A stretch of DNA of 64,000 nt, from positions 105,074-169,073 of the forward strand of contig NZ_JAHZTC010000010.1 in NCBI RefSeq assembly GCF_019599265.1, written 5' to 3'. The notes beneath the pieces were generated by a model, which was not told the DNA's origin, did not search any database, and saw only the letters and a program-made list of their open reading frames with translations. Each line of letters starts with the position of its first letter. Positions within the stretch are counted from its first letter, which is position 1. The DNA comes from Pontibacter sp. HSC-14F20. GTDB taxonomy: Bacteria; Bacteroidota; Bacteroidia; Cytophagales; Hymenobacteraceae. Shown here in pieces: positions 1-8,465 of the stretch. Position numbers and translations under genes: made by a program.

Positions 1-174
1 GGTTTTGCGACCATCATCACGCTGCTTATTGTGCCGGTGATGTACCTGCTCAACGAGCGACTGAGAGCGAAGATCAAAGGAGAAAGAAAGCCCGCAGGCG
101 GCGTAAAAATTATACCTCAGGATGAAACAGAGGTGCCTGTAAACGGAAAAGTAGTCAGAGAATACACCCTATAA
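1..174 (+). CDS. C-terminus of RND-family efflux transporter permease (partial)
   Basis: The window opens inside a reading frame that runs to TAA at 172-174 and encodes 57 residues. The first 23 residues form a hydrophobic helix ending in VPVMYLLNERLR. That is the typical last transmembrane segment of AcrB/CusA-type resistance-nodulation-division pumps, followed by a short basic cytoplasmic tail. Such pumps sit in the inner membrane and export drugs or metals using the proton gradient. Only the end is present, so substrate class cannot be judged. The next gene starts 3 bases after the stop, which suggests co-transcription. Confidence 0.7.
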   Translation, partial: GFATIITLLIVPVMYLLNERLRAKIKGERKPAGGVKIIPQDETEVPVNGKVVREYTL

Positions 175-177
175 TAT

Positions 178-435
178 ATGATTGCAACAGCAGACAAGAC
201 TATTGAGCGCGAGGTTATCCGCATCATTAGCAAAACCAAGGAAATTAGACCTGCCCGTTTGCAGGCAAATGCCCGTCTGGAAAAGGATTTCGGCTTTGAT
301 ATGGTGGATGTAGTAGATATCATCCTGGAGTTGGAGAAGAGTTTCCAGATTGTTATTCCGGATGAAGTTCCTATCAATACGGTGGGCGACTTTGTAGACT
401 TTGTGGCATCGCATGCGATGCAGAAAGCCAGCTAA
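178..435 (+). CDS. Acyl carrier protein-like protein lacking the phosphopantetheine serine
   Basis: This 85-residue protein has the size and helix pattern of an acyl carrier protein. It has an acidic helix II region (residues 37-55) and the IPDE motif at about residues 60-63. In true carrier proteins the prosthetic group is attached to Ser in DSL(D/E); here the aligned position is Met42 in the sequence GFDMVDVVD. It therefore should not be able to carry 4'-phosphopantetheine in the usual way. It starts 3 bases after the RND permease stop and is followed by a strong terminator, so it is the last gene of the efflux operon. Its role is unknown; a structural or regulatory partner function is possible. 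Confidence 0.75.
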   Translation: MIATADKTIEREVIRIISKTKEIRPARLQANARLEKDFGFDMVDVVDIILELEKSFQIVIPDEVPINTVGDFVDFVASHAMQKAS

Positions 436-461
436 CAGAAATTTTTAACGCTCTAAACAGA

Positions 462-496
462 AGCGGCCGGGGTGCAAACCCCGGCCGCTTTTTATT
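462..496 (+). terminator. Rho-independent terminator
   Basis: A perfect 12-bp stem (AGCGGCCGGGGT, 462-473, pairing with 478-489) has a 4-base loop and is followed by a T-run. It closes the operon ending with the carrier-like gene. Confidence 0.9.
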
Positions 497-597
497 TGAT
501 AAACAACAGCACTAACAGACGAACAGCACTCCTATGTAGTTGTCGTTGCGTACGTTTTCAAAAGTTATAGTAAGCGTTCTGTCAATAAGCAGTCGGG

Positions 598-1338
598 TTA
601 GTAAATGGAAATACGGTAGGCTTTTAGCTTTTGGTCGAGCGCCTTTGAGTTAGGACATACCTTGTCGAGCAGCGACCAGAAACCCGGACCGTGGTTTTTC
701 TCAATGGTGTGTGCCAGCTCATGCAGGATCACATAGTCGCAAAGTGAGTCGGGCAGGCGCATCAGGTGCAGGTTCAGGTTGATGTTGTTCGTGTGCGAGC
801 AACTTCCCCAACGCGACTTGGCGTTTTTGATGAACACATTCTGATAGTCGAAGCCAAACTTGTCGGCAAAAAACTTCACACGTTCCGGCAAATACCCTTT
901 GGCCTCTTTACGGTAAGCCTCCTCAATCGACTTGCGGATAAACTTCTGCACGTCGTTGTCGCGCACGTCTTTGTAGGCCGGATAGAACACGTTGATGTAC
1001 CCGTTCTCGATCACGCAGCGCATGGTATACTGGGCATGTGTAAGCAGGCGCAGGGAATGGCTGCGGGTCTTAAAATCAGTGTTGCCATCGTACATAGTCA
1101 CGCGGGCTTCCTGCTGCTTCATGCGGGCCTGGTGCTCTTTTATCCAATCGCTCTTGGTATAAATAAGCTGTTCGGCTTTCTCAAAGCTGATATGGGGAGG
1201 CACTGCCACGCGTATACCTTTAATGGGGCGCACACTGATGCTAAGACGCTTGGCCTTGTCGCTTCGTTCGATCAGAACCTTCCCGATTCCGTCGATGTGA
1301 AGATTAACGGATGTTAGTCGTAGAAATGATGAAGACAC
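598..1338 (-). CDS. YgjP-like zinc metallopeptidase (M48-related, DUF45)
   Basis: The 246-residue protein has the zinc-binding helix HELAH at residues 206-210 and the third ligand region around His216 (NHGPGFW). Together with the upstream KSRWGSC motif at 174-180, this is the signature of the YgjP/DUF45 family, single-domain cytosolic metallopeptidase-fold proteins of poorly defined substrate. Length is normal for the family. The frame begins with GTG at 1336-1338, and no ATG occurs before residue 73, so the GTG start is likely. The gene stands alone, with no close partner on the same strand. Confidence 0.85.
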   Translation of the reverse strand: MSSSFLRLTSVNLHIDGIGKVLIERSDKAKRLSISVRPIKGIRVAVPPHISFEKAEQLIYTKSDWIKEHQARMKQQEARVTMYDGNTDFKTRSHSLRLLTHAQYTMRCVIENGYINVFYPAYKDVRDNDVQKFIRKSIEEAYRKEAKGYLPERVKFFADKFGFDYQNVFIKNAKSRWGSCSHTNNINLNLHLMRLPDSLCDYVILHELAHTIEKNHGPGFWSLLDKVCPNSKALDQKLKAYRISIY

Positions 1339-1550
1339 CTTGGCTAAAAGTTAAAAATACACAATCATCAGTCCAAATATAGAAAATTAATTCCTTAAGA
1401 AACTAATCGTCAGACGGCTTTTTTCTAAAACTTTTAAATTTTCTGTATTTGAATAGTACTATATTGTGTAGGCGTTATGTATTTTTTTAAGCCATGTTAC
1501 GGGCTTATCTGGCCTGCTGCTATACCTTCCTGAGGCGCTAAAATGGCATA

Positions 1551-1579
1551 AAAAAAGCTGCCTCCGGGGCAGCTTTTTT
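1551..1579 (-). terminator. Rho-independent terminator (bidirectional appearance)
   Basis: A GCTGCC/GGCAGC stem (1557-1562 with 1568-1573) is flanked by A6 on one side and T6 on the other. It lies just past the stop of the DUF1232 gene on the minus strand. Confidence 0.8.
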
Positions 1580-1600
1580 CAATTCGTACTGTTAACCTGG

Positions 1601-2284
1601 CTAGCGAATATTGCCGCCTTCCGGCAGGTCGTCGTGCGGGTCTTTGGCTACACGGCTGCTGTCGGTTGTGGCGGCGCGCACGATTGGCTCATGGTGCCCT
1701 TTTTCTTCGCTACTTTGTCCCTGTGAAACGCCTTCGTATTGTACTTCAGTTGTGCCGGCAGGCTGGTCGCTGTACTTAGGGGTGCCAAAAGAACTATCGG
1801 CATGGTGCGGCTCCATGATATGTACAGATTTCTGATGAGCCAGACGATCCTCGTCCCACTCTTTGAATTTGTCAAGCTCCGACTTAATGCTGGTCATGAA
1901 CCAGGCAAGCAAAGTTGCATCGTCCAGTAGACCGATAACAGGTATAAAGTCAGGTATAAGATCAATCGGCATCAGGAAGTAAAGGATGACAGCGATACCT
2001 CCAACAAGCGTCGTGTTGGGTATACCTTTGTACTCGCCGTTTATCGCAGACTTGATCATGTGCGAAAGCACCTGGAAGCTTTCCCATACCTCGGCGGCAA
2101 TGGATCCCAGGCTTTTCTTGGCGGTGGCCTTCTTAAAGGCGTCGTTCAAAAGCTTGATAACCTGCGAAGGGTGCTCCAGATACTTCTCGGCCTTTTTGAG
2201 GATGTTCTTAAACAGAGGGCTCTGGGAAATGGTCTTTCCGTCCGGGCTTTGTTGTTGCTGGTTTTGCGTATTCTGATCTGTCAT
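1601..2284 (-). CDS. YkvA-type DUF1232 membrane protein
   Basis: This 227-residue protein has a central block around residues 85-145 containing FLMPIDLIPDFIPVIGLLDD, the hallmark of the DUF1232/YkvA family of small membrane-associated proteins. The N-terminal 25 residues and the last 60 are hydrophilic and rich in Q, S, H and E, probably disordered extensions. DUF1232 function is not established. The gene is monocistronic, with a clear terminator downstream and about 180 bases to the next minus-strand gene. Confidence 0.85.
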   Translation of the reverse strand: MTDQNTQNQQQQSPDGKTISQSPLFKNILKKAEKYLEHPSQVIKLLNDAFKKATAKKSLGSIAAEVWESFQVLSHMIKSAINGEYKGIPNTTLVGGIAVILYFLMPIDLIPDFIPVIGLLDDATLLAWFMTSIKSELDKFKEWDEDRLAHQKSVHIMEPHHADSSFGTPKYSDQPAGTTEVQYEGVSQGQSSEEKGHHEPIVRAATTDSSRVAKDPHDDLPEGGNIR

Positions 2285-2403
2285 AAAGTGTCTGTGATTT
2301 TGGATGGCCCCAGTTCAGGGGTTATGCGAATCGGGCGCAAGTTGCTCAACTCTTAACAAGCTTCCTATACCTTGCTACAAGTAATTTTGTTCTATCCTGT
2401 AAA

Positions 2404-2435
2404 CGAAAAACGGGCGCATTATGCTGCCACCCGTT
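2404..2435 (-). terminator. Probable terminator of the NlpC/P60 gene
   Basis: An AACGGG/CCCGTT stem with internal pairing is followed, on the minus strand, by TTTTCG. It is 28 bases past the stop of the NlpC/P60 gene. The T-run is short, so confidence is moderate. Confidence 0.45.
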
Positions 2436-2463
2436 CTTAAATTTTCTTCACGAAGGTATAGCG

Positions 2464-3087
2464 CTAATCTACACGGCCCGCCGCATAATAGTAGTTGCGG
2501 TAGTAGGGCTCTTTCAGCGAGCTAACCATCACGCCTCCGCTTGTGGCAGAGTGCACAAACTTGTTGTCCTTTAGGTAGATGCCCACATGAAAGATCGGTT
2601 GCCTGGGGCTGCGGCGGAAGAATACCAGATCGCCGGTGCGTATACTGTCTTTGCGGATGCGGGTGACGTCGTCGAACATGGAGCGGGAACTGCGGCTCAG
2701 GTCGATGCCGTATACGTCGCTGTAGACGCGGGTTACAAAACCGGAGCAGTCGGTGCCCCTTTTGGAGCTGCTGCCATAGCTGTAAGGTGTGCCCAGCCAC
2801 TTGGTTATGGTTTCGAGCAGATCCTTGTCCTCGTTGTAATCAAGTTTCAGTCCGAGTTTGCGGGAGTAGCGCTGGTAGAAGGCCGAGTCTATAGGTTCGC
2901 TTAGGTCTAGTGGTATAGGTGGTAGCTCGAGCGCTCTGGCAATGTCCTCTCCGGTCTGGACAGGGTATAGCATGAGAGCAACCGTTTCTGTTTTGACTGG
3001 CGTCGACTCCGGCTTTTTTACTTCGTAGAAGAAAGAAAGAGCAATGGAGATAAGGGCCAGAATACTCAGTATGATTGTTTTTGTCAT
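2464..3087 (-). CDS. NlpC/P60-family cell-wall cysteine peptidase
   Basis: From the ATG at 3087 the protein has 207 residues. It begins with a hydrophobic segment (residues 3-20) that is either a signal peptide or a membrane anchor. The C-terminal NlpC/P60 domain shows the catalytic Cys in GTDCSGF (Cys114) and His in FHVGIY (His167), with a further His at 179. This family cleaves peptide bonds in peptidoglycan stem peptides, outside the cytoplasmic membrane. The open frame extends upstream to 3201, but the extra 38 residues do not look like a signal sequence. An ATG at 3099 is a reasonable alternative start. Confidence 0.88.
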   Translation of the reverse strand: MTKTIILSILALISIALSFFYEVKKPESTPVKTETVALMLYPVQTGEDIARALELPPIPLDLSEPIDSAFYQRYSRKLGLKLDYNEDKDLLETITKWLGTPYSYGSSSKRGTDCSGFVTRVYSDVYGIDLSRSSRSMFDDVTRIRKDSIRTGDLVFFRRSPRQPIFHVGIYLKDNKFVHSATSGGVMVSSLKEPYYRNYYYAAGRVD

Positions 3088-3379
3088 AGGGTTTAGCATG
3101 TTTAACACTGCCGTGGCAGCAAACTTTGTCACCGTATGGTTGTAGAGTGGTATAGGTCTGGAAATGCAATTTATACCCTGCAACCTGTCCGCCCGATACA
3201 AATATTGGCGAACAAGGTAGCAAAAGTAGGTACAATTTTCTAAACTGGCAATATACTAAACCGCTGATGTTCACGGGAAACAGGTATAGGGTTTGCCATT
3301 AAAGCTGCTACGTTCGCTCGGTTTTGCGCTTTGGGATGTAACTCTCAGGGATATTTTATTCAGGTATAAGCTTACAAAA

Positions 3380-3757
3380 ATGAAGTATAAAATTGTGGAG
3401 AACTCGCCCTTTGCGCGCATTGCCCGCCTGGTGCTCAAGAGCAGCAATGTGGCCATGGTGCTGGGCAAAACCATACACCTGAGTGGTGTGAAACGCGACG
3501 GCTTTCTAAAAGACAAAAGCTGGCTGGCGCACGAGCTTTGCCACATCCGGCAGTTTCAGGAACACGGCTACCTGCGTTTCCTTTGGCTATACCTGCGCGA
3601 GTCGATGCGGGTGGGTTACTACAACAACAAGTACGAAGTGGAGGCCCGCATTGCCGGTTTGAAGGGTGAAATTGATTTACCGGTGGCCCAAAAAGCAGAC
3701 AGCTCGATCAAACCGACCGAACTGCCTTTGCCAATTGATATTAAAAAAGAAGTTTAG
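3380..3757 (+). CDS. DUF4157-like small zinc-peptidase-fold protein
   Basis: From the ATG at 3380 the protein has 125 residues and a HELCH motif at 51-55. This is an HExxH zinc site, followed by RQFQEHGYLRFLWLYL and the later KYEVEARIAG segment. This arrangement matches the short DUF4157-type proteins common in Bacteroidota. The open frame extends to 3293, but the start chosen matches the usual N-terminus KYKIVENS. Substrate is unknown. It converges with the thioredoxin gene, and the two stop codons are separated by a single base. Confidence 0.75.
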   Translation: MKYKIVENSPFARIARLVLKSSNVAMVLGKTIHLSGVKRDGFLKDKSWLAHELCHIRQFQEHGYLRFLWLYLRESMRVGYYNNKYEVEARIAGLKGEIDLPVAQKADSSIKPTELPLPIDIKKEV

Positions 3758-3758
3758 T

Positions 3759-4394
3759 CTACGCTTCGCGCCATTTGATGGTGCAACCGATCGCCTTCGT
3801 GTTCGGCTGGCTCACGGCTTTACCGGCTACCAATTCGTCCAGCGCAGCCTCGGCGTATTTCTTTTTTACCTTCTCCGGCTCACGTGAATTATCGTCTATG
3901 GTGCCAATGTAAGCTACTTTGAACGTGCCGTCTTTTTGCTTGTCTACCACATACAGATGCGGTGTGCGGGTGGCACCGTAGGCTTTGGTAATTTCCTGCG
4001 TTTCGTCATACACATACGGGAAAGGGAATTTTTTCTCCTTGGCACGCACCTGCATGTGTTTGTAAGAGTCCTTTGGCGATTCCTTCACATCGTTAGGGTT
4101 GATAGCTATAACCGGGTAGCCTTTGGGCGCATACTTGTTGTGCAGATCGATGATGCGGTCTTCGTAAGCTACAGAGTAGGGGCAGGTGTTACATGTAAAG
4201 GTCACGATAAAGCCTTTGGCATCTTTGTAGTCGGCCATCGAAACCATTTTGCCATCCACGTTCTTCAGTTTAAAGTCGCGGGCCGTGTCGCCTACCTGGT
4301 AACCGGAGTTGTTGGAGGCAGGTATAGCTGCCATCAGCACACCCACCAGCAGCAGGCAGGCCATGTAAAGGAACGGTATTCGGTTATTCTTCAT
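3759..4394 (-). CDS. Secreted or anchored thioredoxin/peroxiredoxin-fold protein
   Basis: This 211-residue protein begins with a hydrophobic signal or anchor (residues 7-24). A thioredoxin-like domain follows with CNTCPYS (Cys68 and Cys71), the cis-Pro region RTPHLYVV, and an extra Cys near the C-terminus (IGCTIKW). It belongs to the AhpC/TSA-like thioredoxin group of Bacteroidota, thought to act in periplasmic thiol-disulfide exchange. It lies 20 bases downstream of a TlpA-like gene on the same strand, so the two very likely form an oxidoreductase operon. Confidence 0.85.
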   Translation of the reverse strand: MKNNRIPFLYMACLLLVGVLMAAIPASNNSGYQVGDTARDFKLKNVDGKMVSMADYKDAKGFIVTFTCNTCPYSVAYEDRIIDLHNKYAPKGYPVIAINPNDVKESPKDSYKHMQVRAKEKKFPFPYVYDETQEITKAYGATRTPHLYVVDKQKDGTFKVAYIGTIDDNSREPEKVKKKYAEAALDELVAGKAVSQPNTKAIGCTIKWREA

Positions 4395-4414
4395 AGTTAT
4401 GGATTTGTTTGAGG

Positions 4415-4912
4415 TTATAGTTTATACTTGGTGATCAGTTCCTGAAGTTCCTGCTCCGAAATTTCGCGTTCAATAAACTTGTACTGCCCGCGCTTGTTGT
4501 TGAAAAACATGGTGGCAGGTATAGCACCCGACCACTTCGGCTCAATGCGGTCGATCCACGTGTTGCCGTCGGGCTCGTCGAGCAGGTATAGCTGCGACTG
4601 CAGGTTGCGTTTCTTCACAAAAGGCAGCACACGCTTCTCCTTGTCCTGCACAGCATCCATACTCACCAGAATTACGCGCACGGGCTGGTCTTTGTATTTT
4701 GCGTTAGCAGCCTCAAAATAAGGTATTTCTTTGATGCAGGGCTTGCACCACGTGGCCCAGAAATTCACCACATACAGCGTATCGTGCGGCGCCTGGCGTA
4801 GCTCCTGTAACTGATCGAACTTGATGGTGGTAACGGTTTGGGCCTGTGCTGCTGTGCTGGAGATAAAGCCCAGTGCCAACAGTAAAATAAGTTGTTTCAG
4901 ATATACGGTCAT
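4415..4912 (-). CDS. TlpA-family thiol-disulfide oxidoreductase
   Basis: This 165-residue protein has a cleavable signal peptide (residues 1-24, ending AQAQ) and a single thioredoxin domain with the active site WCKPC (Cys56, Cys59) and cis-Pro in GAIPATMF. TlpA/ResA-type proteins reduce disulfides in the periplasm. It is the first gene of a two-gene operon with the thioredoxin-like gene that follows. Target proteins are not suggested by the context. Confidence 0.88.
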   Translation of the reverse strand: MTVYLKQLILLLALGFISSTAAQAQTVTTIKFDQLQELRQAPHDTLYVVNFWATWCKPCIKEIPYFEAANAKYKDQPVRVILVSMDAVQDKEKRVLPFVKKRNLQSQLYLLDEPDGNTWIDRIEPKWSGAIPATMFFNNKRGQYKFIEREISEQELQELITKYKL

Positions 4913-5026
4913 GGCATTATAACGAAAGAGGAAGCAGGGCTATTGCTGCTTTTTGTTCTAACAATTTGCCCTCCAAATCGTTTTGAATAAGCTATACGCA
5001 TGTTAAACTAAAAAAATGAACTTAGA

Positions 5027-5584
5027 ATGGCTAATAATCTGAAAGGAAAAAAGATAGCAATCGTAGTAACCGATGGATTTGAGCAGGTAGAGCTAACCGA
5101 ACCGAAAAAAGCCCTGGAAGAGGCCGGTGCTGAAACGCACCTCATTGCCCTGAAAGAAGGCGAAGTAAAAGGCTGGAACCACACCGACTGGGGTGACAAA
5201 TTCAAGGTAGACAAAACCATAGACAATGTAAATGCCGATGACTACAACGGCCTTTTGCTGCCCGGCGGTGTGATGAGTCCTGATAAGCTACGCGTGAACG
5301 AGCAGGTGGTAAGCTTTGTGAGCAAGTTCATGGAAAGCGGAAAACCGGTCGCCGCCATCTGCCACGGCCCCTGGACGCTAATTGAGACCGGCAAACTGAA
5401 GGGCAAAAAAATGACCAGCTACCATACCTTAAAAACTGACCTGAATAACGCCGGTGCCGAGTGGGTGGACCAGGAAGTGGTAGTGGATAATGGCTTGGTG
5501 ACGAGCCGCAAACCGGACGATATACCTGCCTTCAACAAAAAGATAATTGAGGAGTTTGCCGAAGGCCGCCACGAGCCGCGCTAA
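5027..5584 (+). CDS. DJ-1/PfpI-family protein (general stress or glyoxalase-like)
   Basis: This 185-residue protein has the flavodoxin-like DJ-1/PfpI fold. It carries the nucleophile elbow AAICHGPW (Cys112), the strand LLLPGGV at 77-82 and an upstream Glu in VTDGFEQVE. These match the YhbO/PfpI subgroup, cytosolic stress proteins with reported protease, chaperone or deglycase activity. Which of these applies cannot be told from sequence. It is monocistronic and ends in a strong terminator. Confidence 0.9.
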   Translation: MANNLKGKKIAIVVTDGFEQVELTEPKKALEEAGAETHLIALKEGEVKGWNHTDWGDKFKVDKTIDNVNADDYNGLLLPGGVMSPDKLRVNEQVVSFVSKFMESGKPVAAICHGPWTLIETGKLKGKKMTSYHTLKTDLNNAGAEWVDQEVVVDNGLVTSRKPDDIPAFNKKIIEEFAEGRHEPR

Positions 5585-5603
5585 GTACGATCTGGAGTTG
5601 ATA

Positions 5604-5650
5604 AAAAGCCGTTGCGCTATACCTAAACAGGTATAGCGCAACGGCTTTTG
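5604..5650 (+). terminator. Long terminator hairpin carrying paired AGGTATAGC words
   Basis: A perfect 21-bp stem (5604-5624 pairing with 5629-5649) has a 4-base loop AAAC. The top of the stem is TATACCT/AGGTATA, so both strands of the genome-wide word form the hairpin tip. T-runs occur at the ends. Confidence 0.9.
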
Positions 5651-5707
5651 TTATACCTATACCTTAGCTAGGTATGAGGGGACAATTTGAGTTAGAACTT
5701 AAAGGCC

Positions 5708-6253
5708 CTACTGCAGCAGGCGCAGCAGTTGTTCGGAGCGACCATCCAGCAGCACAACCAACGTAATATCGAGTATCAGCAGAAAGAATGCCTGCAGCGT
5801 AATTGCCTGCCCGTAGCCGAGGTATTGCTCTGCCTTTGGCGAACTCAGGGAGCTTTCTTTGAGGTAGGCAGCCAGCATCAGAAAAGCAAGGTCCAGGCCG
5901 ATGCTCAAGTATAGCAGCTTCAAAACCCACTGGTGGTAGTCCACGGTTTCGGGCAAAGTGCGCGCGCCTGCGTCTACCGACAAGGTATAATAGAGCGAGC
6001 CGCCCGCGATGATCAGGTTGACGATGTTCCAGTAAATATTCATCTGGAAAAAGTAGCGCCTGTTACGCGACGACTTGGTGAGTTTGATGCTGCTAATCAG
6101 GATGTTGATCAGTGCCCAAAGCCCCAGTGCCAGCATCCCGAACTTCAGCGTCTCTGCCTGTTCTAAGTTAAATGCCGCTATGGCGTTGCCCTGGGCGTTG
6201 GCCGTGAGGCAGAGTAGCAAAAGCGGCAACAGGCAAAGGTATTTTCTCATCAT
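5708..6253 (-). CDS. Four-helix integral membrane protein (DUF6992-like)
   Basis: This 181-residue protein has a signal-like first helix ending in ANAQ, then about four transmembrane segments (roughly 38-55, 72-90, 107-130 and 147-168). The phrases FGMLALGLWALINI and FFQMNIYWNIVNL resemble a Bacteroidota membrane family catalogued as DUF6992; that assignment is from memory and unverified. No enzymatic residues stand out and neighbours give no functional hint. Confidence 0.65.
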   Translation of the reverse strand: MMRKYLCLLPLLLLCLTANAQGNAIAAFNLEQAETLKFGMLALGLWALINILISSIKLTKSSRNRRYFFQMNIYWNIVNLIIAGGSLYYTLSVDAGARTLPETVDYHQWVLKLLYLSIGLDLAFLMLAAYLKESSLSSPKAEQYLGYGQAITLQAFFLLILDITLVVLLDGRSEQLLRLLQ

Positions 6254-6377
6254 ATGTTCACAATTGGTTTGTGTAGGAACGTATTGTGGGTGAGTTTAGC
6301 ATAGCTGAGCCGGAATAAATGTAGGAACAGTACAATTGCTGTAACGCAGTTGCAGGTATAAGTGTTTGCTGTGCAGT

Positions 6378-7100
6378 TTATTGGCGGTGGGCTACTATGT
6401 CAAGTCCAATATTTACAGCCGGGTATATCGTCCTGTTTCCGAGCGATTTGTCAGCACCATAATTGAGCTTCCAGTGTGTGCGGTCGATGTTGAAGTTGGC
6501 TCGGGCGCGCAACAGGGTATCTACCAATTCAACTTTGGCCGGAAAACTGATGCTTTTAGTGATATCCTTTATGGTAAGGTTGCCTGTTATTTTGTGGTTA
6601 GGGTCTTGGATGCGCAACTGTTTTGTATTCCCTGCCGTGGCTGGCGCCTCTTGTCGGTCCGTGCTGTCGTATGGGGCAATGGAGGTAATTACAAAGGAAG
6701 CGGCAGGGTATTGCTCTACGGCAAAAAATTCGGTAGAGCGCAGGTGGGTTGTCAGTTTCGTGTTCCCTGCCTTGTCAATAGACTTATCATCCGAACGCAC
6801 ACTGGCCATGTCAAAGATCACTTTCCCGCCATGCAGCTCGCCATTGTGCAGCGTAATTCTGCCCTGCCTGATAGGTATAAGGCCATTATGACGGCCCGTC
6901 ACTTTGGCGCCTATCCAGGTAACGGAGCTTGCAGTCGTATCTATCTGAAAGGTCTGGTCATTATTAAACGGAGCCATGTAGCGTACGGCAGCACCCACTT
7001 CGGCTTCGTCAGTATTTACAGTGGTGTCGCAGGCCATACCGGCAATTGCCAACAGAGCCCAAAGTAAGGTATAGAGCGGTTGTGGTCTGTACGTGTTCAT
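6378..7100 (-). CDS. YceI-family lipoprotein
   Basis: From the ATG at 7100 this 240-residue protein begins with a lipoprotein signal ending in the lipobox IAGMAC. The body is a YceI lipocalin-like barrel, with the motifs VTWIGAKVTGRHNG, GNLTIKDITKSISFPA and a C-terminal IGLDIVAH. YceI proteins bind polyisoprenoid or other amphiphilic molecules in the periplasm. The open frame continues upstream to 7181, but those residues lack signal character, so the internal start is preferred. Confidence 0.88.
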   Translation of the reverse strand: MNTYRPQPLYTLLWALLAIAGMACDTTVNTDEAEVGAAVRYMAPFNNDQTFQIDTTASSVTWIGAKVTGRHNGLIPIRQGRITLHNGELHGGKVIFDMASVRSDDKSIDKAGNTKLTTHLRSTEFFAVEQYPAASFVITSIAPYDSTDRQEAPATAGNTKQLRIQDPNHKITGNLTIKDITKSISFPAKVELVDTLLRARANFNIDRTHWKLNYGADKSLGNRTIYPAVNIGLDIVAHRQ

Positions 7101-7212
7101 AATTTTAAGCACTGTGTCCGGCAACACAGGGGGTGGTTTTAGCATTGTCTCAACATTATAAAATACGTCATACATAGACAAATAGCTAAAAATGAGCGTG
7201 CTATACCTTAAC

Positions 7213-7245
7213 TAAAACAAAAAAGGGACCTGTTGCCAGGTCCCT
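7213..7245 (-). terminator. Rho-independent terminator
   Basis: A 9-bp stem AGGGACCTG/CAGGTCCCT (7224-7232 with 7237-7245) has a TTGC loop and is followed on the minus strand by TTTTTTGTTTTAG. It ends the barrel gene at 7275-7904. Confidence 0.9.
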
Positions 7246-7274
7246 GAATAGAGAAGATCGGAGGTGCGTAATGT

Positions 7275-7904
7275 TTAAAAGCCAAGGCCCAGGTATACCT
7301 GAAATACGCCGTGTTTTATATCCTGATTGATCTTCTGTCCCTGATTAGTTTCCTTCCGAAGGTCCTCCAACCCCAGGTTATAGCGGGCACCCAGCCTGAA
7401 GATGCTCAATCGTGCTTCGGCTCCGGCCGCTATGCCATAGGCAAAGGTATTGAGTGGTTCTATACCCACTTCCGTGTCTTCTTCTTTGGCTGACATCAGC
7501 ACACCTACCTGCGGACCAAAGTGCACGCTCACATTCTCCGTGATATTAAAAACGGCCAGAATCGGCACTTCCAGGTAGTCGAAGCGGAAGGTGGAGTCGT
7601 TGCGCTCGATGCCTTTGCGGGAGTAAAGCGCCTCGGGCTGTATAGAGAATACATTGCCTAACGAAAACTGGGTATAGACACCAGCATGGAAAGTGGTGAG
7701 GCCGCTGAAATTGCCCAACACCTCTTTGTCGCTGCCGCGAAGGGTGGCAAAGTTCACGCCGCCTTTTATGCCAAATCCTGAGTTAGAGCCAGTCCCGCTA
7801 AACAGGTTGTGATTTTGCTGTCCTGCCGAGGGACCATAGTCTGACTGGGCAAAAGTAACTGTTGAGATCAGGCAGGCAATTAGGAAAAGTATGGGTTTTT
7901 TCAT
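7275..7904 (-). CDS. Porin-family outer membrane beta-barrel protein
   Basis: This 209-residue protein has a signal peptide ending TFAQ at residue 20. It then has alternating amphipathic strands beginning FGIKGGVNFATL and ending in the aromatic C-terminal strand HGVFQVYLGLGF. That is the pattern of the small eight-stranded PorT-like barrels frequent in Bacteroidota. It probably sits in the outer membrane. Function is unknown. It is monocistronic, with its own terminator. Confidence 0.85.
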   Translation of the reverse strand: MKKPILFLIACLISTVTFAQSDYGPSAGQQNHNLFSGTGSNSGFGIKGGVNFATLRGSDKEVLGNFSGLTTFHAGVYTQFSLGNVFSIQPEALYSRKGIERNDSTFRFDYLEVPILAVFNITENVSVHFGPQVGVLMSAKEEDTEVGIEPLNTFAYGIAAGAEARLSIFRLGARYNLGLEDLRKETNQGQKINQDIKHGVFQVYLGLGF

Positions 7905-8465
7905 CGTGTTGGGTCATTGGTTTCTGTGAGAGCCTGCCACGGGCAGACCAAAGTATGAATTTTATATATGTATAGCTATATATCGTTTTAGAGTAATGAA
8001 GGTTGCATGCGACTTTCGTTCAGACGATTAGGTATAGCTTTTGGGAGAGATGAATTGAAAGCAGATGGCGCGTTTTTTGCACTGCTCCCTGTAAAGCCTG
8101 ACCCAGGGGATTTGCTAAATAGAAGAGGAGGAGATTAAAATTTACCTGAAATTAACATAGAGTTAACATGAATTGGTGGATAATTCACCATAATCAACAT
8201 AGTTATCCACATTTTTCCACATTCTGAATGTGCATTTGTGGGCAATTATATAGGGTTTCATGAATTTATGCACTGGTGTGCATAGGGTGCTTTACATAAT
8301 GTTGTGCGTACATAATTGCACTGAAAATCAGGTGTAAGCGGTGCGAAACAGCGCCATAAAGCAGACCAGAATCTGATAATGCAAGAGCAGGTTTAGACGC
8401 TTGCTCCAAAGTAAAATGAGGTGGTGGATAAACCAGATTCGGTGTATAAATGTTAATTTTACACG
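7905..8465. other. Gene-free AT-rich stretch with clustered DnaA-box-like sites
   Basis: No convincing coding frame occurs in these 561 bases. They hold a perfect TTATCCACA at 8203-8211 on the plus strand and the near-match TTTTCCACA at 8213-8221. Two inverted TTATCCACC sites follow, on the minus strand at 8175-8183 and 8423-8431. Nearby are two GTTAA-type AT-rich patches and the short inverted repeat TGGTG/CACCA. Farther left, 7963-7983 is a near-palindrome of TATA steps upstream of the barrel gene. The stretch could be a replication-related or DnaA-regulated region. Confidence 0.5.

Noticed and set aside
7963..7983. TATA-rich near-palindrome considered as an operator
   Set aside because: Low complexity makes the symmetry easy to obtain by chance, and the arms are not exact.
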